This document shows, one piece after another, positions 8,843 through 16,394 of a stretch of DNA of 64,000 nucleotides; positions within the stretch are counted from its first letter, which is position 1; every line of letters starts with the position of its first letter. The notes below the pieces were generated by a model. The model saw only the letters and a program-made list of their open reading frames with translations, ran no database searches and was not told where the DNA came from. Source of the stretch: CAZMCC01 sp964564695 (GTDB lineage: Bacteria; Planctomycetota; Phycisphaerae; Phycisphaerales; UBA1924). Location of the stretch: contig CAZMCC010000001.1 in the NCBI GenBank assembly GCA_964564695.1, positions 60,422 through 124,421 of the forward strand, written 5' to 3'. A program made the position numbers and the translations under genes.

Positions 8843-8958
8843 CGCGGGTGCCCCGGGGCGGCCGCTTTGGGCAGACCCGGGGTTGGACTCAGCTCTCCAA
8901 CCCACATCGCTCGACCCACGGCCGGGGTCTGACGAAGCGCCCGACGTCGGGCACCGCG
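8843..8958. repeat. Intergenic imperfect inverted repeat (GCGGGTGCCC arms)
   Basis: Between the convergent regulator and vsr genes, CGCGGGTGCCC (8843-8853) faces GGGCACCGCG (8949-8958), one base short of perfect complementarity. The same arm sequence recurs at 39027-39115, also between convergent genes. Confidence 0.35.
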
Positions 8959-8969
8959 AACGACTTTGC

Positions 8970-9380
8970 TCATTTGTGCTCGACAAACGATCGTAATCGC
9001 GACGCAAGTCGGTCAAGGTCGCGCAACTGGCACTCCCACACGACCAGCACGCGCCAGCCTTGGCGGCGAAGCCGCGCCCGGGTTCGTTTGTCTCGGGCGG
9101 CGTTGCCTTCTAGTTTTGCCCGCCAAAATCCAACACGAGACTTGGGCATCCTCCGTCCGTTGCGGCAGGAGTGCCGGTGCCAAAAGCATCCATGCACGAG
9201 GATGACGATGCGCCTGGCGCGTAGCACGATGTCCGGGCGGCCCGGAAGGTCGGCCGGGTGCAGCCGGAAGCGGTAGCCCAACCGAAAGAGTACACTTCGT
9301 ACGGTTCGTTCAGGAGTGGTATTCCGCCCGCGCACTCGGGCCATGCGCTCGCTTCGTTCCATTGGGCTCAATGTGTCCAC
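8970..9380 (-). CDS. vsr: Very short patch repair endonuclease (Vsr)
   Basis: 136 residues, usual length. Vsr nicks next to T:G mismatches made by deamination of 5-methylcytosine. Seen: MARVRGRNTTPE at the N-terminus, catalytic Asp50 in LPGRPDIVL, HGCFWHRHSC (63-72) with catalytic His68 and zinc ligands Cys65, His70, Cys72, and the later zinc Cys in VVWEC. The start is GTG at 9380, divergent from the nuclease gene 60 bp away. With the cytosine-C5 methyltransferase at 9903-11144 it forms a coherent set. The lower GC than in flanking genes points to horizontal acquisition. Confidence 0.93.
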   Translation of the reverse strand: MDTLSPMERSERMARVRGRNTTPERTVRSVLFRLGYRFRLHPADLPGRPDIVLRARRIVILVHGCFWHRHSCRNGRRMPKSRVGFWRAKLEGNAARDKRTRARLRRQGWRVLVVWECQLRDLDRLASRLRSFVEHK

Positions 9381-9386
9381 GGTTGG

Positions 9387-9392
9387 ACGCTA
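9387..9392 (-). promoter_or_regulatory. Probable leaderless -10 box (TAGCGT) of vsr
   Basis: TANNNT hexamer six bases before the GTG at 9380 on the minus strand, with no ribosome site. Confidence 0.35.
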
Positions 9393-9440
9393 GGCCCACG
9401 GCGGTTTAGCGAACGCGCACCTTCTCAGCAGCACTTCACA

Positions 9441-9899
9441 ATGACCGATTCGGCACCTGACGCACACCGTTTCGAGTTCGACCTTGACAGAGGCATTCGA
9501 CTCCAAGCGGTCGAAAAGTTGAAGGAAAGCCCGCTCCTGTCGCTTGCCAAGAATGTGGGACCGCAATCCAGTGGCGTTTATGTACTCTTTTACAAGAAGA
9601 AGCTGGTCTACGTTGGCAAGGCGTCAAAGGGGACGACGAAAAGCAAACGCACTTTGCGGGCGAGGCTCAACGAGCATGCGGCGAAGATTGCGGCGCGCAA
9701 GAACATTGCCATTGCCGATATGACCTGTCAGTACTTGACCTTCAGCAGCGAATGGTGGGTATTCGCGGCGGAGTTCGCTCTGATTACGCACTTCGAGCCC
9801 GAATGGAACGCCAGTGGCTTTGGGAGCAAGGTACCCGGCAAGGGTCGCCCAGGCACCGAACGCGTGAGTCGGTGGGATGATCAGTATCCTCTGAAGTAG
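9441..9899 (+). CDS. Eco29kI-family GIY-YIG restriction endonuclease
   Basis: 152 residues from the ATG at 9441; the frame is open further upstream without a better start. GIY-YIG nuclease core: SGVYVLFY and LVYVGKA (the two Tyr elements), Arg and His in LRARLNEH, Glu in FAAEFALI and Asn in EWNASGFG, matching the active-site set known for Eco29kI, which cuts CCGCGG. The paired methyltransferase is convergent, its stop only three bases from this stop. If specificity is kept, CCGCGG is the target; that is inferred from family, not proven. Low GC relative to neighbours. Confidence 0.85.
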   Translation: MTDSAPDAHRFEFDLDRGIRLQAVEKLKESPLLSLAKNVGPQSSGVYVLFYKKKLVYVGKASKGTTKSKRTLRARLNEHAAKIAARKNIAIADMTCQYLTFSSEWWVFAAEFALITHFEPEWNASGFGSKVPGKGRPGTERVSRWDDQYPLK

Positions 9900-9902
9900 A
9901 AC

Positions 9903-11144
9903 TCAGCGCACCGCCCCGCGCTTGGCGGGACGGCGTGGTTGGCGTAGCACGCTGCGGACAAGCGAGACAGCATGGTTGCCGCGTTCGACCATCGTGTGGA
10001 GTTCGGTGGCGACGACTTCGGCCATTCGCACGGGGACCGCGTTTCCCAACTGGCGCATGGACTCGGTCCATGAGCCTTCGAGCACCCATTCATCCGGGAA
10101 GGTCTGAATTCTCGCACACTCGCGGACGGAGAAGTACCGCACGGAACCATCGGGGAGACGGACCATGTTCTCTCCGCCCGGCACGCCGTGGTCGCCAGCT
10201 TTCAAGGTCTTGGCAGGTTCATCAATTGGGCTGCCATTGTGCCCCGCGTACGAGCGAGCGCCGGGGTTGTAGAAGTGATTGGGGAACTTACTGCACCGCT
10301 CACCGGGGCCGATCTCTGGCAGGTCCGCGATTGCATCGCGCACAGTACGCCATGGCTGCAGTATCGCGGACGACCAGAGGCAGGAAAGACGCTCCACGCG
10401 AGCTCGCAGCCTCGGCGGAACCTTCGGGCGGTTTCGCTTAGCAACGCGGTGTCGCTCCCAATACTCGCCGCTCACCCACTTGTCGTAGATAAGAGCGTCC
10501 TCTTCGTGCGTCGCCGTCGGAAAACTGAATGTGATGCCCAAGTCGGCCCGCACGCCGACGATCAGTACGCGCTCACGTCTCTGAGGCACGCCGTAGTCAG
10601 CTGAGTTGAGCAGTTGGAACACGACGTTGTACTTCAAGCCCTTGTGCTTGCCGCCAGTGATGGCCCTTTCGAGCCGAGCATGGTGATCGGTCCACTCCTC
10701 ATCGCCTTTGCGGACGATCTCGGGATAGGAAAGTTGTTGGATGATGTAGTTGTAGTAGTTGGCGAAGCTCTTGCGCAATAAGCCCTTCACGTTCTCAAAT
10801 AGAAACGCTTTGGGAGCGATCTCGCGGACTGCACGAACCGCTTGGGGGAACATGTTGCGGCTGTCGTCCATGCCTCGGTGCTTGCCGCCGATGCTGAACG
10901 GTTGGCATGGTGGACCGCCGGACACGAAACTGACTCGGCCCGCGTGCTGCTTGAAGTCGTACTCGGTGACGTCGCCCTGTACCACGGTCCAATCGCGTAC
11001 GTGCGGAAGACCTTCGGCCTTGTTTCGACGAATAGTGTCGCAGGCGTTTTGGTCCCATTCCAAGACGGCTTCATGCTTGAAACCCGAATTGGCGGTGGCG
11101 ATGGCTAGCCCGCCCGCCCCAGCAAACAACTCGATGGACTTCAT
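9903..11144 (-). CDS. DNA (cytosine-5-)-methyltransferase
   Basis: 413 residues from the ATG at 11144 (GGAG nine bases upstream); the frame extends to 11306 but the conserved region starts at MKSIELFAGAGGL. Motif I FAGAGG (7-12), motif IV GGPPCQPFS with catalytic Cys80, motif VI FLFENVKGL, motif VIII VPQRRERV and motif X GNAVPV are all intact. The target-recognition region lies between motifs VIII and IX. Protects host DNA from the adjacent Eco29kI-like nuclease; Vsr repairs the T:G mismatches its product causes. Tail-to-tail with the nuclease, with no terminator between. Confidence 0.95.
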   Translation of the reverse strand: MKSIELFAGAGGLAIATANSGFKHEAVLEWDQNACDTIRRNKAEGLPHVRDWTVVQGDVTEYDFKQHAGRVSFVSGGPPCQPFSIGGKHRGMDDSRNMFPQAVRAVREIAPKAFLFENVKGLLRKSFANYYNYIIQQLSYPEIVRKGDEEWTDHHARLERAITGGKHKGLKYNVVFQLLNSADYGVPQRRERVLIVGVRADLGITFSFPTATHEEDALIYDKWVSGEYWERHRVAKRNRPKVPPRLRARVERLSCLWSSAILQPWRTVRDAIADLPEIGPGERCSKFPNHFYNPGARSYAGHNGSPIDEPAKTLKAGDHGVPGGENMVRLPDGSVRYFSVRECARIQTFPDEWVLEGSWTESMRQLGNAVPVRMAEVVATELHTMVERGNHAVSLVRSVLRQPRRPAKRGAVR

Positions 11145-11283
11145 TGGGCGTCGCTCCGTGACAGTCCCTGAAGAATACACCAACGGGAGAGAATTTGTCT
11201 TGCTGCCGAGCCAAAGTTCAGGCTGTCGGAACGTCACCAAAATGCTGCCCCGGCCTATGTGACGAGGGGAGCCACGGAGGGAC

Positions 11284-12369
11284 TCACCCCCGCCCGCGCT
11301 CCGCAAGAATCGCCGTCAAGCTGTCCGCCTGGTGATCCGCGTGGTAGCTGCTCCGCACCATCGGCCCGCTCTCGACGACGCGGAAGCCGCGGGCGACGCC
11401 CTCGGTCTTGAATATCTCGAACTGCTCGGGCGTGACCCAGCGCGCGATCGGCAGGTGGTTCCGCGTCGGCTGCAGATACTGCCCGATCGTCATCACTTCG
11501 AGCCCCCCCTCACCCGCCGCCCCCCCCGGCACCCGCGTCGCCGCCTGCACCTCGTCCATCAGACCCAGCACTTCCTCGTCGCGCTCCCCGATCCCCAGCA
11601 TGATCCCCGTCTTCGACACCACCCCCTGCTCGCGGCAGCGCCGCAGCAGCTCCAGGCTCCGATCAAACTTCGCGCTCGGACGCACCGCCGGGTACATCCG
11701 GCGCACCGTCTCGAGGTTGTGATTGATGATGTGAGGGCGGGCATCGATCACCATCTGCAGCGCGCCCCAGTTGCCCTCGAAGTCCGGGATGAGCACCTCG
11801 ACCGACATCTCCGGGCACGCGTCCCGCGTCCGGATGATCGTCTCGGCCCAGATCCCCGCGCCGCCATCGGCGAGCTCGTCGCGGTTCACGCTCGTGATGA
11901 CCACGTGCTTGAGCCCCATGAGCGCGAGGCTCTCGGCCACCCGCCGCGGCTCATCCTTATCCAGCATCGCCGGCCGCCCGGTCTTCACGTTGCAGAACCC
12001 GCACGCCCTCGTGCAGGTGTCGCCCAGGATCATGATCGTGGCGACCCCGCGGGCCCAGCACTCGCCCATGTTCGGGCACGAGGCCTCCTGGCACACGGTG
12101 TGCAGCCGGTGCTCGTCGATGATCCCCTTGAGTCGGGTGTACCCCGGTCCGCCCGGCACCTTGGCCCGCAGCCACGACGGCTTCCGCTTGACCCCCAGTT
12201 GTTGGGGGCCTTCGCCGTTGTTCAGGACCAACCCTGACAGACTCAGAACAGGCTTGTCGAGGTTGCGGACCGGGTCGCCGCCGAGCGGGCGGGTAAACCG
12301 CGGCGGGGGGGGCGTGGGGGTCGCGGCGGGGGTATTGAGGGGGGCGGACTCGGCGGTGTCGCGGGCCAT
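11284..12369 (-). CDS. lipA: Lipoyl synthase
   Basis: Radical-SAM enzyme that inserts two sulfurs into protein-bound octanoate to make lipoyl groups. 361 residues. Auxiliary cluster cysteines in CQEASCPNMGEC (CX4CX5C), radical-SAM cluster in CTRACGFC (CX3CX2C), and the C-terminal RSSYHAD motif. The N-terminal about 30 residues are Pro/Thr-rich and partly encoded by a homopolymer (eight bases at 12305-12312). No lipB is adjacent. TACAGT lies eight bases before the ATG and no Shine-Dalgarno is seen, so the transcript may be leaderless. Confidence 0.97.
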   Translation of the reverse strand: MARDTAESAPLNTPAATPTPPPPRFTRPLGGDPVRNLDKPVLSLSGLVLNNGEGPQQLGVKRKPSWLRAKVPGGPGYTRLKGIIDEHRLHTVCQEASCPNMGECWARGVATIMILGDTCTRACGFCNVKTGRPAMLDKDEPRRVAESLALMGLKHVVITSVNRDELADGGAGIWAETIIRTRDACPEMSVEVLIPDFEGNWGALQMVIDARPHIINHNLETVRRMYPAVRPSAKFDRSLELLRRCREQGVVSKTGIMLGIGERDEEVLGLMDEVQAATRVPGGAAGEGGLEVMTIGQYLQPTRNHLPIARWVTPEQFEIFKTEGVARGFRVVESGPMVRSSYHADHQADSLTAILAERGRG

Positions 12370-12377
12370 GTCGGGGA

Positions 12378-12383
12378 ACTGTA
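12378..12383 (-). promoter_or_regulatory. Probable leaderless -10 box (TACAGT) of lipA
   Basis: TANNNT hexamer eight bases before the lipA ATG at 12369 on the minus strand. The rest of the divergent gap to 12663 (about 280 bp) shows no further element that I recognise. Confidence 0.45.
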
Positions 12384-12663
12384 CACCGACCGATGGGCCG
12401 TGCCGGGTCCCGAGCCGCTCCGGGGCCGGCGCAACTTTGGCGGACTTCTCATAAGGAACGCCCTGGGACGTCGATCGAAGGTCGCACGTGACCGATATCG
12501 ATCTTCCGGCGTTCGTTGCGGACCCCCATTGCCCCGGGTGCCCGACTTTTCCGGACCTTCCCGGGTCGGTATCGTGTAGGTCCCACGAACCGGGTTAAGC
12601 GAGGGACGTACCCGACGCATCGTCTTTCGGGGGCACAAGAGACAGGCTACTAGGAGGCGCCGC

Positions 12664-14322
12664 GTGAACGACACGACGCAACGGAATCGGACTCAACTGA
12701 TGGCGGGGGCGTTGGCGCCGCGGCGTCGGCGCACCAGCGCCGTCGTGCTGCTGGCGGGAAGCGTCGGTGTCGCCGCGGTGCTCACGGGCTGCTCCGACAT
12801 GCCCGGCATGGAGTCCGACTCGTTCCTCGATCCGGGCGTCATCGGGCGCTGGGAGCACACCCCGACCGTCGTCCCCATCCTCGACCGCATCGACAGCATC
12901 GAGGGCATCGACGCCGAGTACATCGAGCCCACCGAGCCCGCGCCGTCCGACCTCGTGCCCGTGGCGGTCGAGTACGCGATCTCCCCCGGCGAAGCGATCC
13001 AGATCCGCGTGCGTGATCTGGTCCGCGTCGGCGCCGAAGAAGTCCTCGACCGCGTCGTCGACCAGAAGGGCCAGATCGACATGCCCAAGCTCGGGCAGGT
13101 GCGCGTCGCCGGCATGACGCCCTCTCAGGCGAATGTCGCCATCGCCGACGCCATCATCCAGGCCCAGATCATCACCCGCGACCCCGTCGTGTCGGTGACG
13201 CTCCAGACCTCGCGCCGCCAGACTTTCAGCTGCTTCGGCCAGGTCAACGCCCCCGGCACGTACCTCATCCCCGAGCCGAATTACCGCCTGCTCGAGGCCC
13301 TCACGGCCGCCGGCGGTTTCGCCGAGAGCGCAACGTACGTCTACGTCATCCGCCAGGCCCCGCTCTCCGATCAGGCCACGGGCTACACGACCCCGCTCGC
13401 TCCCGTGGTCCCGGCGTCGTCGAACCCGATGATGTCGCCCAACACCCCGGCCACCCCGGACCCCAACGCCAAGCCCCAGGACCCCGCCAAGCTCATCGAC
13501 CTCATCGACGAGCTCTCCAAGCCCCAGCCCCCCCAACCCGGCAAGCCTTCCCCCGGCGTGGTCCGCGCCACGCCGCGCTCGCGCGCCGGACGCGCCCAGC
13601 CCGGCGACGGCGCTCCCCCGATCGACCTCGAGGACCAAAGCACCAAGCGCGAGGCGCGCCCCCCCGAGCAGCCCGCCGCCCCCGCTGCCCCGACGCCCGA
13701 CGGCGGAAAGTTCAACTGGATGTACGTGAACGGGCAGTGGGTCAAGGCCGCCGCCCGTGACGTCGGCAAGCCCGCCGGCGAGGCCGAGTCGGCCGGTGAG
13801 CGGGCCGAGGACCTGGTCACGCAGCGCGTGATCCGCATCCCGATGGAGCCCCTGATTTCGGGCAACGCCAAGTACAACGTCGTGGTCCGTCCCGGCGACG
13901 TGATCCGTATCCCCGGCTCGGGTCAGGGTTTCATCTACATGGGCGGCCAGATCTCTCGGCCCGGCAGCTACGGGCTGCCCGGCAGCGGCCGGCTCACCCT
14001 CACCCGAGCGGTCGACGCCGGCGGCGGGCTCAGCGGCCTGGCAATCCCGGAGCGCGTGGACCTCACCCGCATGCTCACCGGTGACCGGCAGGCCACCGTG
14101 CGCCTCAACCTCCGCGCCATCTCCGAGGGCACCGAGCCCGATATCTACCTCAAGCCCGACGACCGCGTGAACTTCGGCACCAACTTCTGGGCGTACCCGC
14201 TCGCGGTCCTCCGCGGCGGGTTCCGCGCCAGCTACGGGTTCGGGTTCCTCTTGGACCGGAACTTCGGCACCGACGTCTTCGGCGCTCCGCCCACCAACGT
14301 CGGCGGGGGGGGTGGCTTCTGA
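12664..14322 (+). CDS. Polysaccharide export lipoprotein (Wza-like, SLBB domain)
   Basis: 552 residues from a GTG; AGGAGG lies six bases upstream. A lipobox (LTGC, Cys43) follows a hydrophobic signal, so it should be a lipidated envelope protein. Residues about 105-200 are the polysaccharide biosynthesis/export domain (AISPGEAIQIRV, DQKGQIDMPKLGQVRVAG) and an SLBB-like segment follows at about 205-235 (GQVNAPGTYLIPEPN), then a Pro-rich linker (about 240-355) and a second soluble region with another SLBB-like unit (YMGGQISRPGSYGLPG). Family role: outer-membrane channel for exopolysaccharide. First gene of the exosortase/EPS cluster. Longer than typical Wza because of the linker. Confidence 0.92.
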   Translation: MNDTTQRNRTQLMAGALAPRRRRTSAVVLLAGSVGVAAVLTGCSDMPGMESDSFLDPGVIGRWEHTPTVVPILDRIDSIEGIDAEYIEPTEPAPSDLVPVAVEYAISPGEAIQIRVRDLVRVGAEEVLDRVVDQKGQIDMPKLGQVRVAGMTPSQANVAIADAIIQAQIITRDPVVSVTLQTSRRQTFSCFGQVNAPGTYLIPEPNYRLLEALTAAGGFAESATYVYVIRQAPLSDQATGYTTPLAPVVPASSNPMMSPNTPATPDPNAKPQDPAKLIDLIDELSKPQPPQPGKPSPGVVRATPRSRAGRAQPGDGAPPIDLEDQSTKREARPPEQPAAPAAPTPDGGKFNWMYVNGQWVKAAARDVGKPAGEAESAGERAEDLVTQRVIRIPMEPLISGNAKYNVVVRPGDVIRIPGSGQGFIYMGGQISRPGSYGLPGSGRLTLTRAVDAGGGLSGLAIPERVDLTRMLTGDRQATVRLNLRAISEGTEPDIYLKPDDRVNFGTNFWAYPLAVLRGGFRASYGFGFLLDRNFGTDVFGAPPTNVGGGGGF

Positions 14323-14439
14323 TTCGCCGCTCACCAGCGCCGCCACATTGCCCGAAGTACGAACCGGAGCGGGCGCGCCGGGCGTAGGAGGCTCGTCGAC
14401 GGACGCCGTTCTGGCGTTCATCTCAGGAGAAGAGCAAGC

Positions 14440-15456
14440 GTGACCACGGCGGCGGCCAACCCGAGCCAGGCAGGCGTGCTTGACGCCAGGGGTTCCGCGC
14501 GCGAGGGCGGGGGGGGGTGGACCTTCCTGCGGATCACCCCAGTCGGGGCGGTGCAGATCGCGCTCCTGCTGCTGGCGTTCCTGGGCCTCTATTACCGCTG
14601 GTTCTTCGTCCAGTACGAGCACTGCCGCAACTCGCCGGCCGACTGGGGGCATGCGTACTTCATGCCCCTGGTGAGCCTGCACCTGATGTGGGTCCACCGC
14701 GACGCGATCGCCAGGCTCCGCCCCAGCGCCTTCTGGCCGGGCATCGTGCCGCTCGCGTTCGGGATTGTCACGTACGTCTACTTCACCGTCGGCATCCCCA
14801 ACCACATGCTCCAGGGCTGGGCGATGCTGATCACGCTCTTTGGCCTCGTGCTGCTCATGCTCGGGCCCAGGTACATGAAGTACCTGTTCGTCCCCCTCGC
14901 CATGCTCGTCTTCGGCGTCACGGTCGCCGAGATCATCATGATCAAGCTGACGGCCCAGCTTCAGCTGATCGCGAGCCAGGGCGCGTGGGTGACGCTGAAC
15001 GCCGTGGGCGTCAGCACCGACCTCGCGGGCAACGTCCTCACCATCTGGGACAGCGCGCACACCCCGCACGAACTGAACGTGGCCCAGGCGTGCTCGGGCA
15101 TGCGGATGCTCGTGGCGTTCCTCGCGGTGGGGACGTGGGTGGCGATGTGGGCGTGCAAGCAGTGGTGGCAGCGCGTGGTGCTCATCATGCTCGCGGGTCC
15201 GGTGGCGCTCCTGATCAACATGCTGCGGGTCGTGTTCCTGGGCGTGGCCTCGCTGTGGAACCCCGAGTTTGCGGCGGGCGACGCGCACACGTTCATCGGC
15301 ACCCTGTGGCTCATCCCCGGCTTCCTGCTGTTCATGGCCCTGGTGTGGGCCCTCAACAACCTGGTGAGGGATGAGACCGCCGGAGGGACGAAGCGTCCGC
15401 TCGTGCTCCGCAAGGCGCCGCCGCCCAAGAGCCCGGGCTCCGGAGGTGCGTCGTGA
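14440..15456 (+). CDS. xrt: Exosortase (PEP-CTERM-type transpeptidase)
   Basis: 338 residues, about eight membrane helices. Catalytic triad of the exosortase/archaeosortase family: Cys218 in QACSGMRML, Arg263 in NMLRVVF and His283 in DAHTF. Cleaves C-terminal sorting signals and transfers the protein to another molecule at the membrane. The start is GTG with AGGAGA upstream. Residues 23-26 are Gly-Gly-Gly-Gly, with nine consecutive G at 14509-14517 just after the start; one slipped base would abolish all downstream catalytic residues. The stop overlaps the EpsI-like gene by four bases. Candidate substrates occur at 38372 and 49046. Confidence 0.95.
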   Translation: MTTAAANPSQAGVLDARGSAREGGGGWTFLRITPVGAVQIALLLLAFLGLYYRWFFVQYEHCRNSPADWGHAYFMPLVSLHLMWVHRDAIARLRPSAFWPGIVPLAFGIVTYVYFTVGIPNHMLQGWAMLITLFGLVLLMLGPRYMKYLFVPLAMLVFGVTVAEIIMIKLTAQLQLIASQGAWVTLNAVGVSTDLAGNVLTIWDSAHTPHELNVAQACSGMRMLVAFLAVGTWVAMWACKQWWQRVVLIMLAGPVALLINMLRVVFLGVASLWNPEFAAGDAHTFIGTLWLIPGFLLFMALVWALNNLVRDETAGGTKRPLVLRKAPPPKSPGSGGAS

Positions 15457-16334
15457 GCCGCTCGCGCCTGGCTCATCCCGCGTTCATCGTCGCGCTCGCG
15501 GTGCTCGCGGCGTCGGCGCTGGGCTTCACGGTCGTGATCGGCGCCCTGCGGATCCACCTCAAGAAGCTCCCGATCAATGCGCCCGCCGACCGGCAGGTGT
15601 CGGCGGTGCCTTCCGACACCGAGTCGTGGAAGCGCGTCGGCGCCGACCGTGTCGAGGACGCCGCGATGCTCGAGGAGCTCGGCACGCGCAACTACCTCAG
15701 CCGCGTCTACACCCAGAGGAGCGCCCCCGAGGGCAAGCGCCCCAGGAGCGTCGAGGTCCACCTCGCGTACTACACGGGGATGGTCGACACCGTCCCCCAC
15801 GTGCCCGAGCGGTGCATGGTCGGCGGCGGCTGGTCGCTCGGCGGCGAGCCGCAGGCTCTGCCCCTGGTTCTCGAGAATTCCACCTGGCTTGAGGACAAAG
15901 ATGTGCCCGCCGACCTCGCGGGGCGGGTGTTCACGGCCCGGCTCAGCAACGCGTTCTCCGACGCGGGCGGCCAGCGGGTGCACCTCCCGTTCGACCCGCG
16001 GTCGATGCGGATGAGGATCACGCCCTTCAAGGGCCCCGGCAAGGACAAGCCCCTGTTCGCCGGCTACTTCTTCATCGCCAACGGCGGGCACAAGCCCAAC
16101 GCCGAGGAGGTCCGCCTGCTGGCGTTCGACCTCAAGAGCGACTACGCGTACTACCTGAAGGTGCAGGTTTCGAGCGGTGAGGTCGAATCGGCGGCCGAAC
16201 TTGCGCAGCTGGCCTCGAGCCTGCTGGGCGAACTGCTCCCCGAGATCATGCGCTGCGTGCCGGACTGGGTCGCGGTGCAGCAGGGGCTGTATCCGGCCGA
16301 TAATCCGCGAAGGGCGGATGCTGGGAAGCAATAG
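15453..16334 (+). CDS. Exosortase-associated EpsI-like protein
   Basis: 293 residues. One N-terminal membrane anchor (about residues 9-31), then a periplasmic domain with the EpsI-family core YYTGMVDTVPHVPERCMVGG. In many genomes EpsI is fused to or directly follows the exosortase and is linked to exopolysaccharide export; its biochemical role is unknown. GTG start with GGAGG six bases upstream; overlaps the exosortase stop by four bases, so translation is coupled. Confidence 0.9.
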   Translation: MSRSRLAHPAFIVALAVLAASALGFTVVIGALRIHLKKLPINAPADRQVSAVPSDTESWKRVGADRVEDAAMLEELGTRNYLSRVYTQRSAPEGKRPRSVEVHLAYYTGMVDTVPHVPERCMVGGGWSLGGEPQALPLVLENSTWLEDKDVPADLAGRVFTARLSNAFSDAGGQRVHLPFDPRSMRMRITPFKGPGKDKPLFAGYFFIANGGHKPNAEEVRLLAFDLKSDYAYYLKVQVSSGEVESAAELAQLASSLLGELLPEIMRCVPDWVAVQQGLYPADNPRRADAGKQ

Positions 16335-16394
16335 CGATCACTCGCTCCGCGGCGCCGCTCGGCGTCGCGGGCGTTCACGAGAGGACGAAGACCC

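Noticed and set aside
8970..11306. Restriction-modification genes as part of a prophage
   Set aside because: No integrase, phage structural gene, tRNA or attachment repeat at either edge.
12595..15288. 897-codon open frame on the minus strand across the Wza-like and exosortase genes
   Set aside because: Antisense shadow; repetitive charged sequence, no ribosome site, no homology visible.
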